Positions 17,667-26,981 of a stretch of DNA of 64,000 nucleotides are shown here, in pieces (the first letter of the stretch is position 1; the number at the start of each line of letters is the position of its first letter). A program made the translations under genes and the position numbers. The notes under the pieces were generated by a model. It was not told where the DNA came from. It saw nothing but the letters and a program-made list of their open reading frames with translations, and searched no databases. The stretch is taken from assembly GCA_016793095.1 (NCBI GenBank), contig JAEUJQ010000083.1:1-64000 (forward strand). The letters run 5' to 3'. This DNA comes from Myxococcaceae bacterium. Its GTDB lineage: Bacteria; Myxococcota; Myxococcia; Myxococcales; Myxococcaceae.

Positions 17667-18212
17667 TCAAGGAGGCCCGACGAGCCGATCGATCAGCCCG
17701 ACGACGCTCGCTTCGGTCGTCGCACCGCGGAACCGCTGCACCAGCCGCCCCTCGCGATCGACGATGAAGAGCGTGGGCAACGACGTCACGCCGTAGCGCG
17801 CCTCGATCTCGGGGTCGCCGAGCACGGCGAAGCGCTCGAGCCCCGGCACCTGGCGGGCGAACTCCGTCACCAGGGGGATCTGCCCGGGGGGATCGTCTTC
17901 GCTGATCGCGACGAAGGCGACGCCGCGTGACTCGTACCGCTTCGCCATCGCGACCAGCCACGGCATCTCGGCGCGGCACGGCGGGCACCAGGTCGCCCAG
18001 AAGTCGATGACGACGATCTTCCCCCGCAGGTCGGCCAGCCGCACGGCGCCCCCCTGCAGCCGCGGCAGCTCGAACTCCGGTACCCGCCCGGCCTCCGGCG
18101 CGTCACGGGGCGCGGCGCGGGGCTGCGAAGCGAGGAAGCCCGCCACGCCCAGCCCCACCGCGATGGTCACCAGGGCCACCCCGATGACGGTGCGCTGCCG
18201 CTCGTCGCTCAT
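17667..18212 (-). CDS. TlpA-like thiol-disulfide oxidoreductase
   Basis: A 181-residue protein. The ATG at 18212 overlaps the stop of the 74-residue gene (ATGA). Residues 9-28 form one membrane anchor (VIGVALVTIAVGLGVAGFLA); the thioredoxin domain is therefore periplasmic. The active site is FWATWCPPC with Cys76 and Cys79, and the cis-Pro lies in TSLPTLFIVD. TlpA-type proteins reduce or shuffle disulfides in exported proteins. It is the last gene of a cluster of exported proteins rich in Cys, which are plausible clients (inference). Confidence 0.9.
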   Translation of the reverse strand: MSDERQRTVIGVALVTIAVGLGVAGFLASQPRAAPRDAPEAGRVPEFELPRLQGGAVRLADLRGKIVVIDFWATWCPPCRAEMPWLVAMAKRYESRGVAFVAISEDDPPGQIPLVTEFARQVPGLERFAVLGDPEIEARYGVTSLPTLFIVDREGRLVQRFRGATTEASVVGLIDRLVGPP

Positions 18213-18433
18213 CGGGCTCCGAAGATCGGCCGCAGGCGATCGACCGCCGCCTCGAGCTCGGGGGAGACTTCGCCGGCGCGGGCGGTCGCGTCGGCGGCGG
18301 TCCACAGCGCCCGCACCTCGTCGCGCGCGTTGAATAGCAACAGGCTCAGATCGACCCTCGGGCCGCCCCGCCTCGTCAGCCGCGGGTCCTTCGCGAGCTT
18401 CTCGCTCAGCTCGTCGAACAGGCTCGCGCGCAT
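18209..18433 (-). CDS. Small 74-residue protein of unknown function
   Basis: A short gene whose ATG shares a base with the upstream stop (TGATG) and whose stop overlaps the start of the TlpA gene (ATGA). The product (MRASLFDELSEKLAKDPRL, LLFNARDEVRALWTAAD, ELEAAVDRLRPIFG) looks helical and charged with no signal peptide, so it is probably cytoplasmic. The tight overlaps on both sides, and codon use like its neighbours, argue that it is real. No family is recognised. Confidence 0.65.
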   Translation of the reverse strand: MRASLFDELSEKLAKDPRLTRRGGPRVDLSLLLFNARDEVRALWTAADATARAGEVSPELEAAVDRLRPIFGAR

Positions 18434-19320
18434 CAGAGCCGCCAGCTGAGCCGCAGGCCGGCCACGAAGTCATGCCGATCGTTTCCGACGACGGGCAGGC
18501 TGCCGCCGACCTCGATGCCCAGCGCCGCGACGCGGAAGCGCAGCCCCACCGACGGCGCGAGGTAGCTGACGCGGCCCACGCGCCCGTTCACGTCGAGCAC
18601 CAGGCCGAACCAGGTCGTCGGCTGCCACATCGCGCCGATCAGCGCGAAGCCGCCCACGCGGGGATCGGGGCGCGCGCTACCGACGCCGAGGGTGAGATCG
18701 ACGCTCGCCGCGCCGTGCACCTCGAGCCAGCTCTTCGGTCGCCAGCTCACCGAGTGCCCCACCTCGGCGCCGACGAGCCGCATGCCCGGGATCTCGAAGG
18801 AGGACGGCAGCAGCACGCGCCCCGTGAGCGCGCCCGACAGCTTCTCGGTGTCGTACAGCACCTGCGAGACGCCCGCCGTCATGTGGCCGAGGGTGAGCTG
18901 GGTGGTGGTCAGCGTCGCGTTCTGCGTGAAGCCGAAGGAGATCGCCTCGAGCTGCGCGAAGAGCTCGGTCGTGGGTCGCACCGCCCACGAGCCGAACAGC
19001 AGGCCCTGGGCGCCGACGTTCCCGTAGAAGTTCGGAGTGTCGATGATGCCGAGCCCGCGCACGCCCAGGCCGAGCTCGTTGCGGGGGCAGGCGCGGCGGC
19101 CGCTCGCGAGATCGCTCTCGACGTAGCCCATCGCGATGGGGCCTTCGGGCAGGCCGCGCGCGTCTTCCGTGACGCAGCCGCCGCGGAGCACGGGGGCAGG
19201 CGTGTTCGGTGGAGTCGTCGGCGTCGCGGCCTCCGTCGCCACGGGAGCGGGCGCCGCAGCGGGCTCCTGCGCCGCCGCGGTCAACGAGCCGAACGTCAGG
19301 GCGAGGACGAGCGCTCTCAT
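18433..19320 (-). CDS. Putative outer-membrane beta-barrel protein
   Basis: A 295-residue protein with the signal peptide MRALVLALTFGSLTAAAQ, then a Pro/Ala/Thr-rich linker. From about residue 50 the chain shows alternating strands (NELGLGVRGLGIID, TTELFAQLEAISFGF, LVGAEVGHSVSWRPKSWLEV, FGLVLDVNGRVGRVSYLAPS) and ends FVAGLRLSWRL, as expected for a beta barrel of 8-12 strands. Its start overlaps the stop of the metallohydrolase gene (TGATG). No transport family can be named. A secreted or outer-membrane position beside the metallohydrolase lipoprotein is inferred. Confidence 0.65.
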   Translation of the reverse strand: MRALVLALTFGSLTAAAQEPAAAPAPVATEAATPTTPPNTPAPVLRGGCVTEDARGLPEGPIAMGYVESDLASGRRACPRNELGLGVRGLGIIDTPNFYGNVGAQGLLFGSWAVRPTTELFAQLEAISFGFTQNATLTTTQLTLGHMTAGVSQVLYDTEKLSGALTGRVLLPSSFEIPGMRLVGAEVGHSVSWRPKSWLEVHGAASVDLTLGVGSARPDPRVGGFALIGAMWQPTTWFGLVLDVNGRVGRVSYLAPSVGLRFRVAALGIEVGGSLPVVGNDRHDFVAGLRLSWRL

Positions 19321-22289
19321 CAGCGGCCTCCCTTCGCGCCGGGCGCGGTGAACTCCCCATCGCCGTTCCGGTCGAGGAAGAAGGGGTTCGTGAAGGCCAG
19401 CGGGTAGCCGAGCGTGATGTTCGCGAAGTCGAAGCCGGCCTCGCCCTCCTTCGGCAGGGGAGGATCGGCGATGGGCCCGATCTTCGAGGTCGCCGGGCTG
19501 ACGTCGCTCGCGTCCACCTTGCCGTCGCCGTTGTTGTCGGTGGTGTCGGGCATGCCGTCGGGCGCGCCGCCTTGACCGCCGCCGAGATCGCCCGCCAGCA
19601 TCAGCGGCTTGCCCGCTTCGATCGACAGCCAGGCGTCCCCGGTCACCCCGGCCAGCAGCTCGGCCAGCGGCACCTCGCCCTCGTAGCGGACGAAGCTGCC
19701 CGAGGTCGCGAAGGGATCGGCTGGCAGCGGCAGCTCCTTCAGCGTCTTCACGATCTGCCCGTTCACCACGAAGCGCACCTCCTGCACGGGGATCCACGGC
19801 GCCGACGTCACCTTCACGCGCACCTTCGCGTCGGCCTTCGGCGCGAAGGTGGTGGTGCTCCAGGCCCGCGCGACCCCCGACGCGTCCTCGATCGTCGCCT
19901 CGATCACCGGGCCGTTGGAGCCCAGGCTCCGACCATCGAGCACCGCGCGGTTGAGCACGTTGACGTCGAACGCGGGCCCGGATTGCGTGGCCGCGGTCAC
20001 GAGGTTGAAGGGCATGCCGACGGTGTTGTCGGTGAGGCTGTGCGAGTCGGAGTTCGCGGTGCCGACTTTGCGGTGGCCCTGGTTCAGCACGTACCACCAG
20101 AAGGCGCGGTACTGCAGGAACAGCCCGTTGTCGGTGCCGTTCATCACCTCCTGCGCGTGGTGGCCGTGGTTCGAGAACGACGCGCCCTGCGGCGTGCGCA
20201 CGTAGATGCCGAGGTTGGTGCCGTCGTCGGCGGCGGGCAGATCCTGCCGTAGATCCATCGCCAGCGCGCGCGGGAAGCCGAGGTCGCGGCCGAACTCCGC
20301 CACCGCCCACGGGTGATTCAGCTCGATGACGGGGGTGCCGGTGAAGAGCGGCTTCGTGCGCTCGAAGAGCATGCCCGGCTCCACCAGCTCGTCGTACGGG
20401 CCGCCGTTGCGCGGCAGCGACGGGTCGTACTTGAGCGGCCACATGTTGTAGTGGCCGATCACCAGCGGGAACGACGACTTCGGGATGAAGAGGAAGGGGA
20501 TGTGCCCGGTCGTCTCGAGGCCGATCACCGTGGACAGGCGCTGGCTGAGGCCGAGCTGCTCGACCACCTTCGAGTAGTCGTAGACGACGTCGTGATCGGT
20601 GCCGACCGCCACGTCGAGATCGCTCGCCGAGAACGACAGCACGCGATCGAAGTCGGGGATGGACGAGTCGAAGCTGGCCGCGCCGTGGATGTGGAAGTCG
20701 GCGGTGATCGTGCCCGTCGGCTTGAGGCCGGCGAGGCGGGTGAGGTTGAGGGAGACCGTCGAGGCGCCCGGCATCACCGTCACCGTGTCGCGCCCGAGCG
20801 ACCACCACGGCCCGTGGAACGCGTAGACGTAGTAGCGACCGAGCGGCACCTCGGCGGTCGACGTGCCCTGGCGCACCAGCACCCGGTTGCACGCAGGCGA
20901 TGCCCCGGCCGGGGTCCCCAGCCACGGCGCGCACGAGGTGAAGCGGCCGTGCAGCGAGCCCAGGACCTTCTCGCGCTCGGCGGCGTCCACGGGCACCACG
21001 AAGATCTCGGCGTCGAGGCCCTGCATCGTCGCGCTGTCCCTCACCTGGAACGTCACCGCGCCCGTTGACGGCAGCACGAACGTCCCGAAGTCGGCGCCCT
21101 CGGCCACCGCGGTGAACTCCCGCTCCACCACCTTGCGGCCGAAGCTGTGCACCTCGACGACGTAATTCTTCCCGGCCGGCACGCGCGCGGTGAAGGTGCC
21201 GTCCGCCGCGGGCACCACCTGCGTCCACGGGCTGCGCTGCTCGGGCGACGTGGCCGCCGCCCCTTCCGAGATGAGCACGCTGGTGGTCCGCTCGGAGTCG
21301 AGCGCGAGCGCCATCGGCCGCTCCACCTTGCCCTTCACCGTCGCGTACGCCTCCTTCGTCACCTGGCGCCGCACGTCCATCGCGACGTCGATCGCGCCGC
21401 TCACGCCCTTCGAGTCACCCACCGAGATGAAGCGCTCGAAGACGAGGTAGCCGCGGGGCGGTACGCGGGTGCGGGGGAGGCCGGCGGCGCTCACCTGATC
21501 GCTGTTGAAGCCCTCCATCGAGGACGCCGTGCAGCTCGTGCTCGCGATCGACGAGACCCGGTCGTCGGTCGAGTGCCCGGCCGCCGCGAGGAACGGGAAG
21601 GTGCGGAAGACCGAGTTGATGGTGAGCAGGTTGAACGACGCGTGGGTGAAGCCCGAGCCCGCGCCGGGCGTGAAGGGCAGCGCCTCCCGGCCGCTCCAGT
21701 AGTAGCCGTCCACCAGGCTCCACAGCTCGAGATCGTTCGAGGCGTTGATCAGCTCGGTGCGCACGCGCACGCCGCGATCGCAGGGCCGCAGCTCGTAGCG
21801 GGTGAAGGCCAGCACGTCCTTCCGACCGTCCAGCGTCCCCCGCAGCTCGACGGCCACCCGCTCGGGCCGCTCGTCGATCACCCTGAGCGCGGTGTAGCGG
21901 ATCGCGTCGCCGGGCAGGATGCCGACGACCTGGAAGATGTTGTTCACCGAGTCCTTCGCCTGACCGCGCGGCGCGAGGTCGAGCACCGAGCCGCCGTTCG
22001 GGTCGAGGTAGTTCTGGGTGCCCAGCCCGGCGATCACCACGTCGGCGAAGGTGTTCGACAGCTTCACGTCTCCGCGGGCGCCAATGGCATTCCAGCCGCC
22101 TGGCCGCTGCGACGGGCCGGCGATCGTCTCGATCGACAGCTGCTCGGCCACGCCTCCGCAGTCGAACGCCACCTTCGGGCACGGCGACGCCACCGTGCAC
22201 GACGCCTCACCCGACAGACAGCTCTCGTTGGAGCACCCGGCGCCCCCGACGAGGAGCACCACCAGCAGGACTGCGAGCCTCACTGCCAT
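19320..22289 (-). CDS. PHP-fold metallohydrolase lipoprotein (CehA/McbA type)
   Basis: A 989-residue lipoprotein; MAVRLAVLLVVLLVGGAGC is a clear lipobox and fixes the start at 22289. The mature N-terminus is Cys-rich. The first 500 residues are beta-rich, with sugar-binding-like stretches and carboxypeptidase-regulatory-like domains (KVERPMALALDSERTTSVLI, GTFTARVPAGKNYVVEV). Near residue 530 the PHP metal site begins: TADFHIHG, VGTDHD (near 566), ELNHPW and TANSDSHSL, which match CehA/McbA-type metallohydrolases. The end has Asp loops of calcium type (NNGDGKVD, DRNGDGEF). It overlaps the preceding gene by ten bases and the next by one (TGATG). Substrate unknown; a phosphoester or carbamate ester is possible from family knowledge. 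Confidence 0.8.
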   Translation of the reverse strand: MAVRLAVLLVVLLVGGAGCSNESCLSGEASCTVASPCPKVAFDCGGVAEQLSIETIAGPSQRPGGWNAIGARGDVKLSNTFADVVIAGLGTQNYLDPNGGSVLDLAPRGQAKDSVNNIFQVVGILPGDAIRYTALRVIDERPERVAVELRGTLDGRKDVLAFTRYELRPCDRGVRVRTELINASNDLELWSLVDGYYWSGREALPFTPGAGSGFTHASFNLLTINSVFRTFPFLAAAGHSTDDRVSSIASTSCTASSMEGFNSDQVSAAGLPRTRVPPRGYLVFERFISVGDSKGVSGAIDVAMDVRRQVTKEAYATVKGKVERPMALALDSERTTSVLISEGAAATSPEQRSPWTQVVPAADGTFTARVPAGKNYVVEVHSFGRKVVEREFTAVAEGADFGTFVLPSTGAVTFQVRDSATMQGLDAEIFVVPVDAAEREKVLGSLHGRFTSCAPWLGTPAGASPACNRVLVRQGTSTAEVPLGRYYVYAFHGPWWSLGRDTVTVMPGASTVSLNLTRLAGLKPTGTITADFHIHGAASFDSSIPDFDRVLSFSASDLDVAVGTDHDVVYDYSKVVEQLGLSQRLSTVIGLETTGHIPFLFIPKSSFPLVIGHYNMWPLKYDPSLPRNGGPYDELVEPGMLFERTKPLFTGTPVIELNHPWAVAEFGRDLGFPRALAMDLRQDLPAADDGTNLGIYVRTPQGASFSNHGHHAQEVMNGTDNGLFLQYRAFWWYVLNQGHRKVGTANSDSHSLTDNTVGMPFNLVTAATQSGPAFDVNVLNRAVLDGRSLGSNGPVIEATIEDASGVARAWSTTTFAPKADAKVRVKVTSAPWIPVQEVRFVVNGQIVKTLKELPLPADPFATSGSFVRYEGEVPLAELLAGVTGDAWLSIEAGKPLMLAGDLGGGQGGAPDGMPDTTDNNGDGKVDASDVSPATSKIGPIADPPLPKEGEAGFDFANITLGYPLAFTNPFFLDRNGDGEFTAPGAKGGR

Positions 22290-23371
22290 TGATTCCACCC
22301 GTTCGCTGCGTGGCAGGCGTCCCCGATGAGATCGAGGTGCACCTGCGGGTTCGACTGCTTGATGGTCGCCATCGACTGAAACGCCTTGATCCCCTCGAGG
22401 CCCGTCACGGCGGCGTCGAGCAGGGCCTTCGCACGGTTCACCGCCAGTTGCTGCTCCTTGTTCGGCTTCCAGCCCGTCTCGTTCTTCAGCCTCGCCAGCG
22501 TCTCGAGGAAGTGGCCGTAGAACTTCACCTGTTGCGTGAGGATCTGCAGCTTGAATTGCGGGGCCTGCTGGAGCGCCGCGTCGTACTGCCGCCGCTCGGA
22601 CTCGAGGCGGTAGAAGAGCACGGCGACCTGCTTGTCGAGGCGCGGGCCCCACCGCTTCTTCACCTCGGGGAAGCGCGCCCAGCCGAAGACCGCCTGCATG
22701 AAGTGCAGTCCCCCACAGGGGTGGGCGTAGATGCCCTGCTTGCGTTTGGGCACCTCGGGCAGCCCCTTGTCGAGCCCCTCGGTGAGCTCGGCCTGGTTCT
22801 TCTCGAGCGCGGTGAGGGCGTCGTCCATCACGGTGTCCAGCGGGACGCGGCCCAGCTCGGTGGTGATCGTCGCGCCCGGCGTGCCGGTCTGCGAGAGCAG
22901 ATCGATCGTCCACGCGCCGTCCTTCCAGTAGTCGTCGCTGGCGGGCACGTGGCGGAAGCCCTTCTTCACGCCGTCCACCAGCTGCTGGAGCGTCACCTGG
23001 CCCCAGCGCGTCGGGAAGGCGGTGGTGAGGGGCAGCTTCGCGAGCACGAACGTCTTGGTGAGCAGGTTCGAGTGCGGCTCGATCGGCAGCTTGTCGGGGC
23101 CGTACCGCAGGTAGCCGAAGGCGCTGCCAGGGCCCACTCCGCCATCGGGCAGCAGGTTGCGCTCGAGGAAGTCCTTCGTGATCACCTCGGTCGCCTTGCG
23201 GCCGTCACTCGCGAGGAAGGAGGGCCCGTACGCCGTGATGCCGTGCGCGAGCGCCCAGGGGTTCTTCGGATCCGCCGCGTGCACCAGGCACTGATCGAGG
23301 AGCGCCTGGTGCGCGTGCGGCCTGGGCGCCTGGCTCAGCGAGGCGATCAGCAGGAGGGTGGCGACAGTCAT
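22280..23371 (-). CDS. Exported protein of unknown function, first gene of the cluster
   Basis: A 363-residue protein with a signal-peptide-like start (MTVATLLLIASLSQAPRP). The chain looks mostly helical. It has a striking HPCGGLHFMQAVFGWARF segment near residue 220, in which the Cys and two His could bind metal or form an active site. No family is recognised. The 3' end overlaps the start of the PHP metallohydrolase gene by ten bases, so it heads a five-gene run transcribed to 17667. Palindrome and promoter-like sequences lie upstream. Confidence 0.7.
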   Translation of the reverse strand: MTVATLLLIASLSQAPRPHAHQALLDQCLVHAADPKNPWALAHGITAYGPSFLASDGRKATEVITKDFLERNLLPDGGVGPGSAFGYLRYGPDKLPIEPHSNLLTKTFVLAKLPLTTAFPTRWGQVTLQQLVDGVKKGFRHVPASDDYWKDGAWTIDLLSQTGTPGATITTELGRVPLDTVMDDALTALEKNQAELTEGLDKGLPEVPKRKQGIYAHPCGGLHFMQAVFGWARFPEVKKRWGPRLDKQVAVLFYRLESERRQYDAALQQAPQFKLQILTQQVKFYGHFLETLARLKNETGWKPNKEQQLAVNRAKALLDAAVTGLEGIKAFQSMATIKQSNPQVHLDLIGDACHAANGWNQWQ

Positions 23372-23408
23372 GGTGCCTCGATGACGCGCCAGCAGGTCCG
23401 TCCTTCAG

Positions 23409-23471
23409 CTGCACGAAGCCTCGTGCAGGGCGCACATGGTCGTATATAGAGCCACCCGGCCGGTCACTGAA
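23409..23471 (-). promoter_or_regulatory. Promoter and operator candidate for the exported-protein cluster
   Basis: Reading leftward, TTCAGT (23466-23471) and TATATA (23443-23448) are separated by 17 bases. About eight bases past the predicted start of transcription lies a perfect palindrome, CTGCACGA AGCC TCGTGCAG (23409-23428). It could be a repressor site or an RNA hairpin. The same interval also holds the promoter of the divergent surface-protein gene at 23507. Confidence 0.45.
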
Positions 23472-23506
23472 GGGCGAGGGAGCCGCCCGCCGAGGAGTCT
23501 GTCCAG

Positions 23507-26500
23507 ATGACGTCGTACAGCCGAATGGTGGCGCTCTCGATCGCCTTGCTCTCCGGGGGGGCGGCGGCGCAGTACGTCGCCACGACCCAGGCGATCAGCG
23601 GGTACCCGACGCTCACGAACCCGCAGGCGATCACCCTCACGGCGCCGAACAGCGTGTCGGACCGTGGCCGGGCAGACGTAGCGCTGCCGTTCACCTTCCA
23701 GTTCTACAACCGGCGCTACACCAGCATCACGGTGACGGCGAACGGCATGGCGTTCTTCGAGCAGTCCACCAACCCGACCGACGACTTCCCGTCGAACGTC
23801 GCCATTCCCTCGACGAACGAGCCGAACGGCGTGATCGCTCCCTTCTGGGAGGATCTCGACGGCAACAACGGCACCAGCGCGATGCGGCAGCAGGTGGTCA
23901 CCGGGCCCAACGGCCAGGGGCTCGCCATCGAGTGGAAGGACTGGAACCGGCGCTTCGGCATGTACACGCTGAACTTCCAGCTGCGGCTCTGGGAGAACGG
24001 GGTGATCGAGTTCTTCTACGGGACGATGCTGGGCTCGGGGCAGGCGATCTCGGCCACCATCGGCATCGAGTCGCCGACCGGCGCGCTGGGCACCAACGCG
24101 CTGCCGCTCGCCTCCTGCCTCAACCGCACCGTGCCGACGATGCCCGTGCCCTCGCACGCGCACTGCGACATCTCCAGCTTCGACCCGATGTCCACGGGCT
24201 CGCCGATCACCTACGTGCGCTTCGGCCCACCGCCTGGCGTCGATCTGCTGCCCTCGAGCCTGCGGGTGACGGGCATCGCGCAGGCAGGCACCGATCTGCA
24301 GCTCAGCGCGGAGGTGATCATGCGGAACTTCGGCACCGCGACCTCCACCCCCTTCAACTATCGGCTCTTCCTCTCGGAGGACACGCTCTTCGACTCGCCC
24401 ACCGCCGACGCGGGCATCGCCGACAGCGAGATCGTCACGGGAGCGCTGCCGCCCGGGCCCTTCACCCTCGCGCCCAACGCGTCCGTCACCCACTCGACCA
24501 CCGGCGTCGCGCCGAGGCCGGCCTCTGGCACCTTCTACGTGCTCGCGGTGGTGGATGAAGGCAACGCCGTGGCCGAGACGAACGAGGTGAACAACGTGCT
24601 CGCGACCTCGACGCCCTTCTTCGCTGGCATCGATCTCGTCGCCGAGCGCGTGAGCGGACCCGCTTCGGCTGGCCCTGGCGACCCGGTCACCATCTCGTAC
24701 GCGGTCACCAACCAGGGCTTCGACCCTGCCGGTGTGGTGCCCTTCAAGATCCTGCTGTCGGCGGACGCCGTCTTGTCGATGGACGATCGAGAGGTCTACT
24801 CGGGGACCCGGGCGGTGCAGGGCGGAGAGAACGTGACGGCGCAGGTCACCTTCACGCTGCCCGCCACCGTGCCGGCTGACGACTACTACGTGATCCTCGT
24901 GCTCGACGACGGGCCCAACGCCGGCGTGGTGGTCGAGGTGTCGGACGCGAACAACCAGGCGGTGAGCCGGGCCCGCGTGGTGGTGCGTCAGGCAGATCTG
25001 ATCATGGACCGCATCCGCGTCGCCCGGCCGGTGCTGCCCTATGAGACGGCGACCGCGGCCTTCTTCGGCGAGCCGATCAGGGTCGAGGCGACGGTGCGCA
25101 ACCAGGGCGGCGCGACCGCCCCCAACGTGTCGGTCGTCTTCTTCCTCTCGGACAACGAGACGCTCAACGGCCTCACCGACCCCTTCGTCTGCGAAGAAGG
25201 CCCGTTCGTGCTCGCGCCTGGCCAGAGCCGCGCGGTCAGCAAGACGTGCACCGTCCCCACGCGCTCGGTGACCAACCAGGTGCTGCAGCGTGGGCCGTAC
25301 TTCTTCTTCGCGGCGGCGGTGGCGGCGGGCCTCGCCGAGACGAACCCTGGCAACAACTTCGCCAAGGCCGAGCCGGTGCTCGTGCGCAGCCCTGCGCCGA
25401 ACCTCGTGCCGATCAACCTGCGTGGGCCGAATCGCATGGCCGTCGGCGAGATCTTCGCGGTCACGCGCACCATCACCAACAACGGCAACCGGCCGTCGCC
25501 CAGCGTGAGGTACCGCTACGTGCTGTCGGCGAACACGATCGTCACCGCCGATGATCCCGTGCTGCCCATCGTGACCATGACGGGCGAGGTGAACGAGCGC
25601 TCGGTCACGCTGGCCGTCGATCAGCAGGACACGGCGACCGAGTTGATCCGGGTGCCCAGGCAGCTCGCGCCGGCGACGTACTTCCTCGGGGTGCTGGTCG
25701 ACCCCGGCGGTCTCGTCGACGAGGTGGACAAGGCCGACAACGGGCTCGCGGGTCCGGTGGTGCAGGTGGCGGCGCAGTCGCTGGGGCTCGACCCTCCGTT
25801 CCTCACCGACGGCCTGCTCAACCAGCCCTACGTCGCCGAGCTGAGCGCGCTTGGCACCAACGAGCCCACCACCTTCTCGGTGAAGGACCCGGCCGAGCTG
25901 CCGCCGGGGCTCAGCGTGGCGATGGGCGGGCAGATCACCGGCACGCCGACCCGCACGGGTGCGTACGCCTTCACCATCGTCGTCACCGCCGGCTCGCGCA
26001 CGACGGAGGCGCGCCGGGGCCTCAAGATCTCCCGGCCCACGGCGTCGCTGGTGCTCGTGAGCCCCGTGCTCCCGCCTCCGGCGCGGCTGCTGCCGTACGA
26101 GTTCCAGCTCGGCGCGCAGGGTGGGCTCGGCCCGTACCGCTACGTGGTGACGTCGGGTCAGCTGCCGGCGGGCCTCGAGCTGAGCGAACGCGGACGGCTG
26201 ACGGGCACCCCCAACGGAGCGCTCGGCACGTCGAGCACCATCACCGTCAGCGTGATCGACACGGTGGGGAACTCCGACTCCCGCGCGTACACCATGACGG
26301 TGGTTGACGCCTCGCCGTTCCGCATCACCAACACCTCGCTCGCCGACGGCATCTTCGGGCAGCAGTACCTCGTCGATCTCGTGGCGCAGAACACGAGCGG
26401 CGCGCCGATCTCGCGGCCGGTGCGATGGCGGGTGCTCGAGGGCGCCCTGCCGCCGGGCCTCGCCCTCGAGGACACGGTGACGGAGCGCGTGATCCTCTCG

Positions 26501-26974
26501 GGGAGCCCCACCAGCTCAGGGCTGTTCCGATTTCGCCTCGAGGTGATGGACTCGCAGGGGCGGTCTGACTCGGCGACCTACACCGTCTTCGTCGCCGGAG
26601 CGGGCATCAGCATCTCAGGCGACGTCCCGAAGTCGCTCGATCGCGGCGCGACCGTGAACGCGCAGCTCAACCCGAGCGGGACGGTGACCGACGGCGTCTT
26701 CCTGCTGCTCGACGGCCAGCTGCCGCCGGGGCTCACGCTCTCGCGCAGCGGCCTGGTGAGCGGGACCATCGACGCCGACGCGCCCTATCGCAGCTACACG
26801 ATGAACGTCGGCTACGGGGCCTCGCGTGAGCAGCTGGCGACGATGCGTCCGTTCCGCATCGACGTGGAGCCGCCCGGCGCCGGCGGGCGTCGTGGCTGCG
26901 CGTCGACCGGTGGCGTCGGGGCCTCGGCCCTCATCGCGCTGCTGGGCCTGCGACGCCGGCGTCGTTCGCGCTGA
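23507..26974 (+). CDS. CARDB/Ig-repeat surface protein with MYXO-CTERM-like tail
   Basis: A 1155-residue exported protein. The N-terminus is a signal peptide (MVALSIALLSGGAAAQ). Residues 30-240 form a nidogen-like/beta domain (GRADVALPFTFQFYNRRYTS, WEDLDGN, LNFQLRLWENGVIEFFYG). Four CARDB-type adhesion modules follow (each with a pattern like DLVAERVSGPASAGPGDPVT and VDEVDKADN), then three or four putative Ig (He_PIG) modules (GLLNQPYVAEL, PPGLSV.., GTPTRTGAYAFTIVV). The tail GRRGCASTGG, a hydrophobic stretch and LRRRRRSR match the MYXO-CTERM sorting signal known in myxobacteria, which leads to surface anchoring. It is likely an adhesin or structural surface protein. Confidence 0.85.
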   Translation: MTSYSRMVALSIALLSGGAAAQYVATTQAISGYPTLTNPQAITLTAPNSVSDRGRADVALPFTFQFYNRRYTSITVTANGMAFFEQSTNPTDDFPSNVAIPSTNEPNGVIAPFWEDLDGNNGTSAMRQQVVTGPNGQGLAIEWKDWNRRFGMYTLNFQLRLWENGVIEFFYGTMLGSGQAISATIGIESPTGALGTNALPLASCLNRTVPTMPVPSHAHCDISSFDPMSTGSPITYVRFGPPPGVDLLPSSLRVTGIAQAGTDLQLSAEVIMRNFGTATSTPFNYRLFLSEDTLFDSPTADAGIADSEIVTGALPPGPFTLAPNASVTHSTTGVAPRPASGTFYVLAVVDEGNAVAETNEVNNVLATSTPFFAGIDLVAERVSGPASAGPGDPVTISYAVTNQGFDPAGVVPFKILLSADAVLSMDDREVYSGTRAVQGGENVTAQVTFTLPATVPADDYYVILVLDDGPNAGVVVEVSDANNQAVSRARVVVRQADLIMDRIRVARPVLPYETATAAFFGEPIRVEATVRNQGGATAPNVSVVFFLSDNETLNGLTDPFVCEEGPFVLAPGQSRAVSKTCTVPTRSVTNQVLQRGPYFFFAAAVAAGLAETNPGNNFAKAEPVLVRSPAPNLVPINLRGPNRMAVGEIFAVTRTITNNGNRPSPSVRYRYVLSANTIVTADDPVLPIVTMTGEVNERSVTLAVDQQDTATELIRVPRQLAPATYFLGVLVDPGGLVDEVDKADNGLAGPVVQVAAQSLGLDPPFLTDGLLNQPYVAELSALGTNEPTTFSVKDPAELPPGLSVAMGGQITGTPTRTGAYAFTIVVTAGSRTTEARRGLKISRPTASLVLVSPVLPPPARLLPYEFQLGAQGGLGPYRYVVTSGQLPAGLELSERGRLTGTPNGALGTSSTITVSVIDTVGNSDSRAYTMTVVDASPFRITNTSLADGIFGQQYLVDLVAQNTSGAPISRPVRWRVLEGALPPGLALEDTVTERVILSGSPTSSGLFRFRLEVMDSQGRSDSATYTVFVAGAGISISGDVPKSLDRGATVNAQLNPSGTVTDGVFLLLDGQLPPGLTLSRSGLVSGTIDADAPYRSYTMNVGYGASREQLATMRPFRIDVEPPGAGGRRGCASTGGVGASALIALLGLRRRRRSR

Positions 26975-26981
26975 GCGACGG

